A stretch of DNA of 44,866 nt from Peribacillus simplex (GTDB lineage Bacteria > Bacillota > Bacilli > Bacillales > DSM-1321): contig NZ_LNNH01000028.1 in assembly GCF_001542915.1 (NCBI RefSeq), positions 169,465-214,330 on the forward strand, read 5' to 3'. Below, one piece after another: positions 1 through 7,188 of the stretch (its first letter is position 1; every line of letters begins with the position of its first letter). The notes beneath the pieces were generated by a model. It was not told where the DNA came from. It saw only the letters and a program-made list of their open reading frames with translations, and searched no databases. The translations under genes and the position numbers were made by a program.

Positions 1-656
1 CCTTTCACATAGTAGCCACTCTCAGGATCCGTAGTACTTTCTTTAATTGCTTTGGTTTCTTCCTTATCAAATTTATCTGGTGGAAAAGGCTTCTTTCCAT
101 GGTTTTCACGATCTTGATTGATTTCTTCTTGAAGACGTCCTTGATACGCTCGTGTTTCTTTACGAACGATTTTCTTTTCAAATTTCCGTTTATTCGCACT
201 GGCTTTCACATGTGTGGAATCCACGAAAACGTGTTCTACACTTATTAACTTTTTATTAGCAGCTGTCATTAAAATGCGACAGAAAATCTGTTCAAACAGG
301 TCTGTATCTTTAAAGCGTCGCTCATAATTTTTTCCGAACGTAGAGAAATGAGGTACTTTATCATGGAAACCATAGCCTAAGAACCAACGATAAGCCATAT
401 TGGTTTCAACTTCTTCAATCGTTTTACGCATGGAACGAATACCGAAGGTATATTGAATGAAAGTCAGTTTAACTAAAATAACTGGATCAATACTTGGGCG
501 TCCTACCTCTGAGTACATATCTTTCACCAAGTCATAAATGAAAGTGAAGTCAATGGCAGCCTCCATTTTACGAACCAAATGGTTCGGTGGCACCAGTTGA
601 TCTAAAGTAATCATTTCAAGTTGATCTCGCTGAATAGAATCATGTTTAGAAAGCAT
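1..656 (-). mobile_element. IS1182-family transposase, N-terminal part (runs off the left edge)
   Basis: The minus strand reads an uninterrupted frame of about 218 codons from an ATG at 656 to the window edge, with a GAGGTGATGAGG ribosome binding site just upstream. It starts MLSKHDSIQRDQLEMITLDQ and continues with the InsH/DUF772 helical domain (motifs VGRPSIDPVILVKL, MAYRWFLG, PHFSTFGKNY). The start of the DDE domain follows, with VFVDSTHVKASAN carrying the first catalytic Asp. These features are typical of IS1182-family transposases of 450-550 residues. The remaining half lies outside the window. A matching C-terminal end occurs at the opposite window edge in the same orientation. The frame shows no disruption in the visible part. 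Confidence 0.9.
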
Positions 657-740
657 CCTCATCACCTCAAGTTTTAATCCTTCAATTTTAAAACAAAAAT
701 GACTCCAGTCAAAAGTGTTCTATCTAAAAGGTACGACAAA

Positions 741-865
741 GTTGATTGGAACGGAAGGTACGAGACTCCTGCGGGAAAAGCGCGTCTAGGGGAGACCCCG
801 CAGGCAAAGCCGAGGAGGCTCCCCGACCGCCCGCGGAAAGCGAGTGCCTGGAGTGGAAATCAACG
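741..865. repeat. Fold-back dispersed repeat (Bacillaceae intergenic type)
   Basis: A GC-rich block beside the IS element is bounded by short inverted repeats GTTGATT (741-747) and AATCAAC (858-864). Inside are further complementary arms, for example CCTGCGGG with CCCGCAGG. I recognise the core (CGAGACTCCTGCGGGAAAAG, GGGGAGACCCCGCAGG, CGCGGAAAGCGAGTGCCTGG) as a sequence that recurs in intergenic DNA of many Bacillaceae genomes. It produces spurious short ORFs on both strands, as it does here. Its mobility and function are not known to me. The compositional jump from the AT-rich surroundings supports a discrete element. Confidence 0.75.
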
Positions 866-890
866 TCTAAATTGTACAGGCCATAAAAAT

Positions 891-920
891 AGACAAACTC
901 GATTTTCATCGAGTTTGTCT
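891..920. repeat. Perfect 12-bp inverted repeat hairpin
   Basis: The arms AGACAAACTCGA and TCGAGTTTGTCT are exactly complementary and separated by six bases. The hairpin lies between the fold-back repeat and the terminator at 929-965 and has no U-tract of its own. It may be part of the adjacent repeat or of an IS end. Confidence 0.7.
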
Positions 921-928
921 ACAGTCTG

Positions 929-965
929 AAATCCCTTATGCATCGACTTGCATAAGGGATTTTTT
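929..965 (+). terminator. Rho-independent terminator
   Basis: A 14-bp perfect stem (AAATCCCTTATGCA with TGCATAAGGGATTT) around a six-base loop ends in a T-run. No clear plus-strand gene precedes it, so it may end a transcript through the repeat or shield the downstream genes from IS-driven transcription. The stretch 966-1245 that follows holds nothing I can identify. Confidence 0.75.
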
Positions 966-1259
966 CATTTCATCAGGAATAACAATCTTTTTTCCGCTGC
1001 AATGCCTCCATTCACTTTCTGAAATTTGTGGTCGTTTAGCTTCGAATGAGGTGAAAAGATGCTAAATTGATCGAATCCTTTAATCTAAAGTACCCTTAAG
1101 TTGAGGTGCCTGTGATGGATAGAGTAGTATGAAAAGTAGAATGTTTTCTATCTCGGCATGCGTAGTCTCATATTGACATGCTGGAGTCATTTTTTTAAGC
1201 TGAAGAATGGTGAAAGTCGATAGGAAGAAGCGAGCATCAAAATGTGAAAGGATGTTATT

Positions 1260-1919
1260 ATGAAATTAAAGCTGCAATTGACGATTGCCTTTTTAGTGAG
1301 TGTGTTTGCTTTACTCGGGTTCAGCTTCATGGCCATTGCCGTAAGTGCCAATGATTACTTGCATTTTGACAGTGAAGTGATTTCCTTTATACAGGGATGG
1401 GAGTCGCCGCTACTTACAGGTATCATGAAGGTCTTTACATACATAGGTTCCACCGGTTCCATAATCGTTCTATCCTTGTTCATTTTAATTTTTCTATATA
1501 AAGGTTTGAAGCATCGTGTGGAGTTAGTGTTGTTCATTGCCGTCATGGCTGGGTCTCCGATCCTCAATGCAATGGTTAAGCTTTGCTTTCAACGGACAAG
1601 GCCCGATTTACATCGCCTCATCGAAATAGGAGGCTATAGCTTTCCAAGCGGGCATGCGATGAATGCCATGTCATTGTACGGGATTCTCACCTTTTTGTTG
1701 TGGCGGCACATCAAGGTTAAGTGGGGAAGGATTCTCTTGATCGTGTTGAGTACATCGATGATCCTCACGATAGGGATAAGTCGGATATACTTGGGAGTCC
1801 ATTATCCTAGTGATATAATAGCGGGTTATTTGGCAGGCGGTTTTTGGATTGCGACGTCGATTTGGTTCTTCCAGAGGTATCAGGACCGCCGGCAGGACAA
1901 AAACGATAAGCAAATGTAG
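1260..1919 (+). CDS. PAP2-family membrane phosphatase (undecaprenyl-diphosphatase/PgpB-like)
   Basis: The 219-residue membrane protein carries all three acid-phosphatase motifs of the PAP2 family: K107-x6-R114-P115, PSGH at 129-132, and S174-R175 with H181 and D185. The two histidines are the expected catalytic residues of lipid-phosphate hydrolysis on the outer membrane face. An N-terminal hydrophobic segment and about five further ones fit a six-helix fold. In Bacillus such proteins (BcrC, YodM) hydrolyse undecaprenyl diphosphate or phosphatidylglycerol phosphate. Which substrate is used here cannot be told from sequence. The start follows GAAAGGATG. A DedA gene begins 46 bp downstream on the same strand, and the two probably form one transcript. 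Confidence 0.88.
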   Translation: MKLKLQLTIAFLVSVFALLGFSFMAIAVSANDYLHFDSEVISFIQGWESPLLTGIMKVFTYIGSTGSIIVLSLFILIFLYKGLKHRVELVLFIAVMAGSPILNAMVKLCFQRTRPDLHRLIEIGGYSFPSGHAMNAMSLYGILTFLLWRHIKVKWGRILLIVLSTSMILTIGISRIYLGVHYPSDIIAGYLAGGFWIATSIWFFQRYQDRRQDKNDKQM

Positions 1920-1965
1920 GTGATACATGCTTTTGGGAGATTCAATACAGTTAGGGGCGTTAGGT

Positions 1966-2580
1966 ATGGAAAACTGGATTACGGAATTCATGAATGATTT
2001 TGGTTATATAGGCATCTTTCTTTTGATAGCGTTGGAAAATATTTTTCCGCCCATCCCATCGGAGGTCATTCTGACGTTTGGCGGTTTCATGACAACGACA
2101 GCGAATATGACGATCCTTGGCGTCGTGATCGCGTCGACCTTTGGATCGGTGGCAGGAGCGGTCATCCTTTATTGGATTGGTTCGATTCTTGATGTGAAAA
2201 TAATTGAAAGGTTCGTCGAAAGGTGGGGGCATATTTTCCGGTTAACGGTATCTGACGTCCACAAGGCGAACGCATGGTTTGAAAAGTACGGTGCATGGAC
2301 CGTATTCTTCTGCAGGCTCGTTCCGTTGATCAGGAGTTTGATCTCGCTGCCGGCAGGCATGTCGCATATGAACTTTTGGCTATTCCTGCTATATACAACA
2401 TCCGGAACGTTAATTTGGAACATCATTTTAGTGAATATCGGGGCGGCTGTTGGATCTTCGTGGGAAGATATCGTCGGATACATGGACATTTATTCAAACA
2501 TCGTGTATGCCGTATTGGCAATGCTTTTGATTCTTTTCATAGTCTGGATTTTCAAGAGAAATAAAGGCAAAGTGAAATAA
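1966..2580 (+). CDS. DedA-family membrane protein, UptA/YngC-like
   Basis: DedA-family protein of 204 residues. I chose the ATG at 1966 because it has an AGGGG site at good spacing and gives MENWITEFMNDFGYIGIF, the usual YngC-type start; an in-frame ATG at 1927 adds 13 atypical residues. It contains the family signature around ENIFPPIPSEVILTFGGF, re-entrant and transmembrane segments, and the conserved RLVPLIRSLISLPAG motif with its essential Arg residues. Some DedA proteins, including B. subtilis YngC (UptA), have been described as undecaprenyl phosphate transporters that return the carrier to the inner leaflet. That role is inferred here from family membership and the upstream PAP2 gene. 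Confidence 0.88.
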   Translation: MENWITEFMNDFGYIGIFLLIALENIFPPIPSEVILTFGGFMTTTANMTILGVVIASTFGSVAGAVILYWIGSILDVKIIERFVERWGHIFRLTVSDVHKANAWFEKYGAWTVFFCRLVPLIRSLISLPAGMSHMNFWLFLLYTTSGTLIWNIILVNIGAAVGSSWEDIVGYMDIYSNIVYAVLAMLLILFIVWIFKRNKGKVK

Positions 2581-2625
2581 TTGGATGATTGGGCCATCCA
2601 ATTCCAACAAAACCGAATAAACCTC

Positions 2626-2656
2626 AAAGACTGTCGATTTGGCGGTCTTTTTCTTT
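2626..2656 (+). terminator. Terminator after the PAP2-DedA pair
   Basis: AAAGAC and GTCTTT form a stem followed by TTCTTTT, 45 bp after the DedA stop codon. It separates the pair from the germination operon. Confidence 0.65.
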
Positions 2657-2702
2657 TGTCTTCGATTCTGGTTGAAATGAACTGAGGAAGAAGGGAAACA
2701 CA

Positions 2703-2732
2703 GAATAAAGGGTATACCCTTTGGACAAAATG
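2703..2732 (+). promoter_or_regulatory. Candidate forespore (SigG-type) promoter with internal palindrome
   Basis: GAATA (2703-2707), an 18-bp spacer and CAAAATG (2726-2732) resemble the SigG pattern (GnATR, 17-18 bp, CATnnTA), imperfect in the -10 element. Receptor operons of this family are normally read in the forespore. The spacer contains a perfect 16-bp palindrome, AAAGGGTATACCCTTT (2707-2722), suggestive of a binding site. Confidence 0.4.
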
Positions 2733-2764
2733 AGTGAAACGAAAAAGGAATGAGGGTCGGTGCA

Positions 2765-4396
2765 ATGGTTTCTTTTTTCAAACAAAAAAGACAAGGTAAG
2801 CAGCATGATACGAAAAAGGAAGAGGACAAACAATCGAAAACGGCTGATTATATCCAAAGCTCCCTTTCTGCCAATATGGAAATCGTGAAGCAAAGAACGG
2901 GAAACAGTCCGGATATCATTATCAGAACGTTGAAAATCAGCCAAAGCCCTGAAATAAAAACGACGATTGTGTACGTCCAGGGTCTGATCGATAATCCTAG
3001 TGTTACGGATTTTTTAATTGAATCGATGATGAAGAACCCTCATCTGGCAGAGAAAATACTTCCGCAAAAAGCGTTGGACATAATCACCGAGGACGTGGTT
3101 TCCCTCGGTGGTGTAGCGACCGTCAATGACTGGGAAAAACTGTTTTTGGCGTTATTATCAGGTGATAGCATCATTTTTGTTGATGGGATAAACACAGCGC
3201 TAGTTGCCAGTACAAAAGGGGGAGACCGGCGCTCCATCCAAGAACCAAGCACCCATTTGACCGTCAGGGGATCGCGGGAGGGCTTTACGGAATCGATAGA
3301 AACGAACATCGCCATGTTGCGCCGCATCATCAACAGTCCGGATTTATGGATCGAATCGATGAAAATCGGTACGGTGACCAAAACGGATGTTTCGATCATG
3401 TATATAAACGGAATTGCGAAAAAAGATATCGTCGTGGAGGTCAAGAAACGCCTCCAGCGAATCAATATCGATAGCATTCTTGAATCGGGATATATAGAAC
3501 AATTGATAGAGGATCAGGTCATGACCCCATTTCCCACCATGAATCATACGGAAAGGCCAGATATGGTCGCGGGGAACCTGTTGGAGGGAAGGGTCGCAAT
3601 ATTCGTTAACGGCACTCCATTCGTCCTCGTGGCACCTGCACTATTCGTCCAATTTTTCCAATCTGTCGAAGACTACTATAATCGCTTTGACATTGCATCA
3701 GCCACACGTTTTTTACGGATCATCGTATTTATCATTTCAATCGTGGGACCTGCCCTCTATGTGGCAGCCACGACATTCCATCAGGAAATGATCCCGACGA
3801 AATTGCTCGTCATCGTCGCGGCGCAAAGGGAAACGGTGCCATTGCCCGCCGTCATTGAAGCCCTTCTCATGGAGATAACCTTTGAAATCCTGAGGGAAGC
3901 GAGCCTCCGGATGCCAAAGGCAGTGGGAGGGACAATGTCCATTGTCGGTGCCCTGGTCATCGGACAGGCGGCCGTACAGGCCGGCATCGTATCTCCGGCG
4001 ATGGTCATCATCGTCTCGATCACGGCGATTGCCAGCTTTGCAACGCCTTCCTATTCCATTGCCATTTCTGCCCGGTTGGTGCGTTTTGCATTTATCATCT
4101 GTGCCGGCGTAATCGGATTCTATGGCATGATCTTAGCCTTTATCGTCCTCATCGTCCACTTATGCAGCCTGCGTTCATTCGGTGTCCCGTATATGTCACC
4201 GCTTGCGCCATTGAACCCGCAAGGATTGGGCGACACATTCTTCAGAAGGCCGATGTGGGCGTTCAAGGAAAGGCCCAAGTTGATAAGCTCCAAAGATAAC
4301 CTGAAACGGGAAGGCGATAATCAAAGACCTCTGCCTCCTGAATCACGTGGAATGAAAACATCTGACGAGGGAAAAGGTGATGGAAATGAATCGTAA
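2765..4396 (+). CDS. Spore germinant receptor subunit A (GerA family)
   Basis: The 543-residue protein has the GerA/SpoVAF family layout. A large N-terminal cytoplasmic domain includes the conserved VRGSREGFTESIETNIAMLRR stretch and a TVTKTDVSIMYINGIA segment. A membrane domain with about five helices follows, with the typical GPALYVAATTFHQEMIPTKL and REASLRMPKAVGGTMS motifs. The tail is hydrophilic. The ATG at 2765 is preferred over 2750 because GAGGG lies eight bases before it. It is the first gene of an A-C-B-D operon and overlaps the C-subunit gene. The product would sit in the spore inner membrane and help sense a small germinant, whose identity cannot be predicted from sequence. Confidence 0.93.
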   Translation: MVSFFKQKRQGKQHDTKKEEDKQSKTADYIQSSLSANMEIVKQRTGNSPDIIIRTLKISQSPEIKTTIVYVQGLIDNPSVTDFLIESMMKNPHLAEKILPQKALDIITEDVVSLGGVATVNDWEKLFLALLSGDSIIFVDGINTALVASTKGGDRRSIQEPSTHLTVRGSREGFTESIETNIAMLRRIINSPDLWIESMKIGTVTKTDVSIMYINGIAKKDIVVEVKKRLQRINIDSILESGYIEQLIEDQVMTPFPTMNHTERPDMVAGNLLEGRVAIFVNGTPFVLVAPALFVQFFQSVEDYYNRFDIASATRFLRIIVFIISIVGPALYVAATTFHQEMIPTKLLVIVAAQRETVPLPAVIEALLMEITFEILREASLRMPKAVGGTMSIVGALVIGQAAVQAGIVSPAMVIIVSITAIASFATPSYSIAISARLVRFAFIICAGVIGFYGMILAFIVLIVHLCSLRSFGVPYMSPLAPLNPQGLGDTFFRRPMWAFKERPKLISSKDNLKREGDNQRPLPPESRGMKTSDEGKGDGNES

Positions 4397-5609
4397 AAGA
4401 CTCGTTCTGCTCTTGATGTTGATCGGCACAACCTTCACCTCCGGCTGTTGGGATAAAACGGAGTTGAACGAAATGTCGATCGTCTCTGCCGTCGGAATCG
4501 ATAAAAATAAAGAAGGAAAGCTAGTGGGAACGTTTCAAATCATCAATCCGGTCAATGTGGCGGGTTCACTCCAGGGCGGAGGGGGGACCAATCCCCCCAT
4601 CTCCATTTATAGGGCCACTGGGGATAATGTGCTTCAATTGGACAGTATCGCTTCAACCAAAATATCGCGTGACATGTATTTTGCCCATGCAAACCTGGTG
4701 GTCATAGGTGAGGATGTCGCAAAAGAAATGGGAATCAATTCGATTTTGGATGCCTTCGAGCGCTCCCCGGAATTCCGGGCCACCACGAGGCTCGTCATTG
4801 CCCGTGGTGTAAAAGCAAAAGATATCGTCGAAACGCTGACGGCGATCGATAAGTTATCGTCTGAAAAAGTCATCAAAACGATTGAATCGACGGAAAAGCA
4901 GCAGGGCGGAAGCATTAACGTCAATTTGCAAGAGGTAATCAAGAATCTCGTCAGCTCCGGTAAAGAGCCGTTAATCAGCGGATTTACAGTGAGGGGGAAT
5001 ACCGGTAAGGAGAATAAGATGGAGAATACCCAATCCTCCAGTATCGCCGCTAATCCAAATGCCGTCGGGATAGGTGTTTTTAAGGATGGCAAATTGGTTG
5101 ATTGGCTGGATGGTAAAGAGGCAATCGGAACAATGTGGGTGATGGATAGGATCGTGAATACGAATGTTAACATTGATTGGGGAGGCAAAAAAGGCGCAGT
5201 CACCTATCAAGTGCTTCGCCAAAAAACCAATATCGAGCCAAGAATGAAAAATGGCAAACCTAAAATGCATATTACGGTCCGTGCTGAAGGCGATATCCGC
5301 GAAGTGAATGTTCCGCTTGATCTTGTGAGTCCGCACGAACTAATAGATATCGAAAAGGAGCTGGCGAAGGATTTAAAGAAAGAAATGGAGAATGCGATCG
5401 CAATCGCCCAAAAAAATAAATCGGACATTTTTGGCTTTGGGGAACTGATTCATGAGTCCCATCCAGGATATTGGAAGAAGCATGAAAAGAATTGGGATGA
5501 TGTGTCTTTTCCTAAGCTGGAAGCAGAGATACAGGTTGAGTCATTTATCCGCCGCACAGGATTACGGAACAAGCCGTTTCTTTCGGATATTAAAAAGGGC
5601 GACCAATAA
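4386..5609 (+). CDS. Spore germinant receptor subunit C, Ger(x)C lipoprotein
   Basis: About 408 residues with an N-terminal lipoprotein signal ending in the lipobox TSGC followed by WDKTELNEM, the standard Ger(x)C beginning. The motif AVGIDKNKEGK and a C-terminal region rich in charged residues also fit the family. The start lies inside the end of the A-subunit gene (11-bp overlap), indicating translational coupling. ATG 4386 is served by AAGGTGAT, and ATG 4380 is a possible alternative. The protein is expected to be lipid-anchored on the outer face of the spore inner membrane together with the A and B subunits. Confidence 0.93.
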   Translation: MNRKRLVLLLMLIGTTFTSGCWDKTELNEMSIVSAVGIDKNKEGKLVGTFQIINPVNVAGSLQGGGGTNPPISIYRATGDNVLQLDSIASTKISRDMYFAHANLVVIGEDVAKEMGINSILDAFERSPEFRATTRLVIARGVKAKDIVETLTAIDKLSSEKVIKTIESTEKQQGGSINVNLQEVIKNLVSSGKEPLISGFTVRGNTGKENKMENTQSSSIAANPNAVGIGVFKDGKLVDWLDGKEAIGTMWVMDRIVNTNVNIDWGGKKGAVTYQVLRQKTNIEPRMKNGKPKMHITVRAEGDIREVNVPLDLVSPHELIDIEKELAKDLKKEMENAIAIAQKNKSDIFGFGELIHESHPGYWKKHEKNWDDVSFPKLEAEIQVESFIRRTGLRNKPFLSDIKKGDQ

Positions 5610-5630
5610 TGGAAAGGAAGTGCCAACCAC

Positions 5631-6776
5631 ATGGAAAAGGCAAAAATCAGCGGCTACCAGCTGTTCGTCCTTATTTTCTTGTTTGAAATGGGCAGTGCAC
5701 TTTTGGTTCCCCTTGCAGGTGAAGCCAAACAGGGTGCCTGGCTGGTCATCCTCATTGCGACAATCGGCGGCATTTTATTGTTTTTCGTTTATTATGCCCT
5801 GTTCCGCTACTACCCAGATCAGATTCTTACTGAATTTGTAAGGAGCATATTGGGCAATTTTTTCGGAAGGATCGTGGCTTTTCTTTATATCCTTTATTTC
5901 ATGTATCTTGCGGCAAGAGTTTTGAGGGATTTCGGCGAGACTCTGCTTACCTTTGCCTATCCGCACGTTCCGCTATTTTTTGCCAATGCCGCCTTCATTT
6001 TAGTTGTGATATATACCGTCCGTAAAGGAGTGGAGGTACTGGCAAGGACAGGGGAACTATTCTTCGTCCTCGAGAATTTGCTTTACATTACTTTCTTTAT
6101 TCTGATCATCGTTTCAGGCATGATCCATATGAACAACCTCAAGCCAGTTCTTGAAATCAGTGTCGTCGAGATGGGCAAGATGGCCTTTTCCAAAACGATT
6201 TTCTTTCCTTTTGGCGAACTCATTGTCTTTTTGATGATTTTCCCTTATTTGAACGAGCCTCAGCGATTGAAAAAAATTGGAGTCGCTGGCTTGGCAGCAA
6301 GTGGGATCTTCCTTTCTTTCACAATGGCATTGAATATTGCGGTGCTGGGAGTCGACCTTACATTACGCTCCCAATATCCGCTGCTGACCCTGATTCAATC
6401 CATCGAGGTCGCTGGCTTTTTGGAACGTCTCGATGTATATTTTTTGTTGAAGCTGATGATTGGCGGATTCATCAAAATAACTGTTTTCACCTATGTAGCG
6501 GTATTGGGAACGGCCAATGTGTTCAATGTAAAGCAATCATCGCGGCTTGCCTATCCGGTCGGCATCGTCATATTGCTGGTATCGATCGTGATAGCAAGCA
6601 GCTATACGGAACATATTCATGAAGGTCTCGAGGCCGTGCCGATTTACATCCACCTCCCGTTTCAGGTGATCATTCCGCTGCTGCTCCTGATCATAGCTTT
6701 TTTCAAGAATCGGAGAAAAACAAACAAGCACCAGCAACATACTGCGGAGCTGGAAGGTGGAGTGGATAATAAATGA
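5631..6776 (+). CDS. Spore germinant receptor subunit B (GerAB permease-like)
   Basis: The 381-residue polytopic protein belongs to the endospore germination permease family within the APC superfamily. It has about ten hydrophobic segments, begins with ISGYQLFVLIFLFEMGSALL, and has the family-typical FPFGELIVFLMIFPYL region. The B subunit is regarded as the germinant-binding component in related receptors. It follows the C-subunit gene by 21 bp behind an AAAGGAAG site and overlaps the next small gene by four bases (ATGA). Confidence 0.93.
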   Translation: MEKAKISGYQLFVLIFLFEMGSALLVPLAGEAKQGAWLVILIATIGGILLFFVYYALFRYYPDQILTEFVRSILGNFFGRIVAFLYILYFMYLAARVLRDFGETLLTFAYPHVPLFFANAAFILVVIYTVRKGVEVLARTGELFFVLENLLYITFFILIIVSGMIHMNNLKPVLEISVVEMGKMAFSKTIFFPFGELIVFLMIFPYLNEPQRLKKIGVAGLAASGIFLSFTMALNIAVLGVDLTLRSQYPLLTLIQSIEVAGFLERLDVYFLLKLMIGGFIKITVFTYVAVLGTANVFNVKQSSRLAYPVGIVILLVSIVIASSYTEHIHEGLEAVPIYIHLPFQVIIPLLLLIIAFFKNRRKTNKHQQHTAELEGGVDNK

Positions 6777-7006
6777 AATTCTTCGGTATTACGCTAATGT
6801 TGCTGGTTCCCTTGGTGCTCTTCTCATTAGGGATGGATATTCTATTAGGATTCGATTTGGATAATTCCATTAAGCATGCCTTCAATCCATTTTTGGTAAA
6901 GGACCGTGCGGAATTGATTCTGTTCATGGTGCTTCTTGTCATCTTATTGTTTAGTTTCATTTATCGAAAAAAAGAGAAGGATAACAAATCCAAAGGCCAG
7001 CAATGA
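6773..7006 (+). CDS. Small two-helix membrane protein, probable germinant receptor D subunit
   Basis: The 77-residue protein has two hydrophobic segments (about residues 3-24 and 47-64) joined by a short polar loop, and a very basic tail (RKKEKDNKSKGQQ). It begins within the B-subunit stop codon (ATGA overlap), so it is the fourth gene of the receptor operon. Small two-helix D subunits linked to gerA-type operons have been reported in several Bacillus species and alter germination rate. Size, topology and position fit that class. Sequence conservation in this group is low, so the assignment rests mainly on context. Confidence 0.75.
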   Translation: MKFFGITLMLLVPLVLFSLGMDILLGFDLDNSIKHAFNPFLVKDRAELILFMVLLVILLFSFIYRKKEKDNKSKGQQ

Positions 7007-7038
7007 ACGCTTACCTAGCCAGTATGGCATGATAGATG

Positions 7039-7090
7039 AACTCCATTTCAAATCTTGGTTTGAATGAGGGGTTTGTCTTTTTGCTTTTTT
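7039..7090 (+). terminator. Probable terminator of the first germination operon
   Basis: A long imperfect stem runs from AACTCCATTTCAAA to TTTGAATGAGGGGTT, followed by GTCTTTTTGCTTTTTT. It begins 33 bp after the D-subunit stop codon. Confidence 0.55.
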
Positions 7091-7188
7091 ACCACCCCGT
7101 TCATCCATTTCATAGTATGATGATGAAATGGGCTTATCTTTCATATAGGATGGTTACATAGAAATCCTCAGCAAGGAGGTCTGCCATT

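Noticed and set aside
699..929. Open frames on both strands over the GC-rich block (76 and 61 codons)
   Set aside because: They arise from the fold-back dispersed repeat, have no ribosome site and are the familiar false ORFs of that sequence.
4634..5203. 189-codon minus-strand frame opposite gerC
   Set aside because: It is the antisense shadow of a clear Ger(x)C gene, with no ribosome site and no protein family character.
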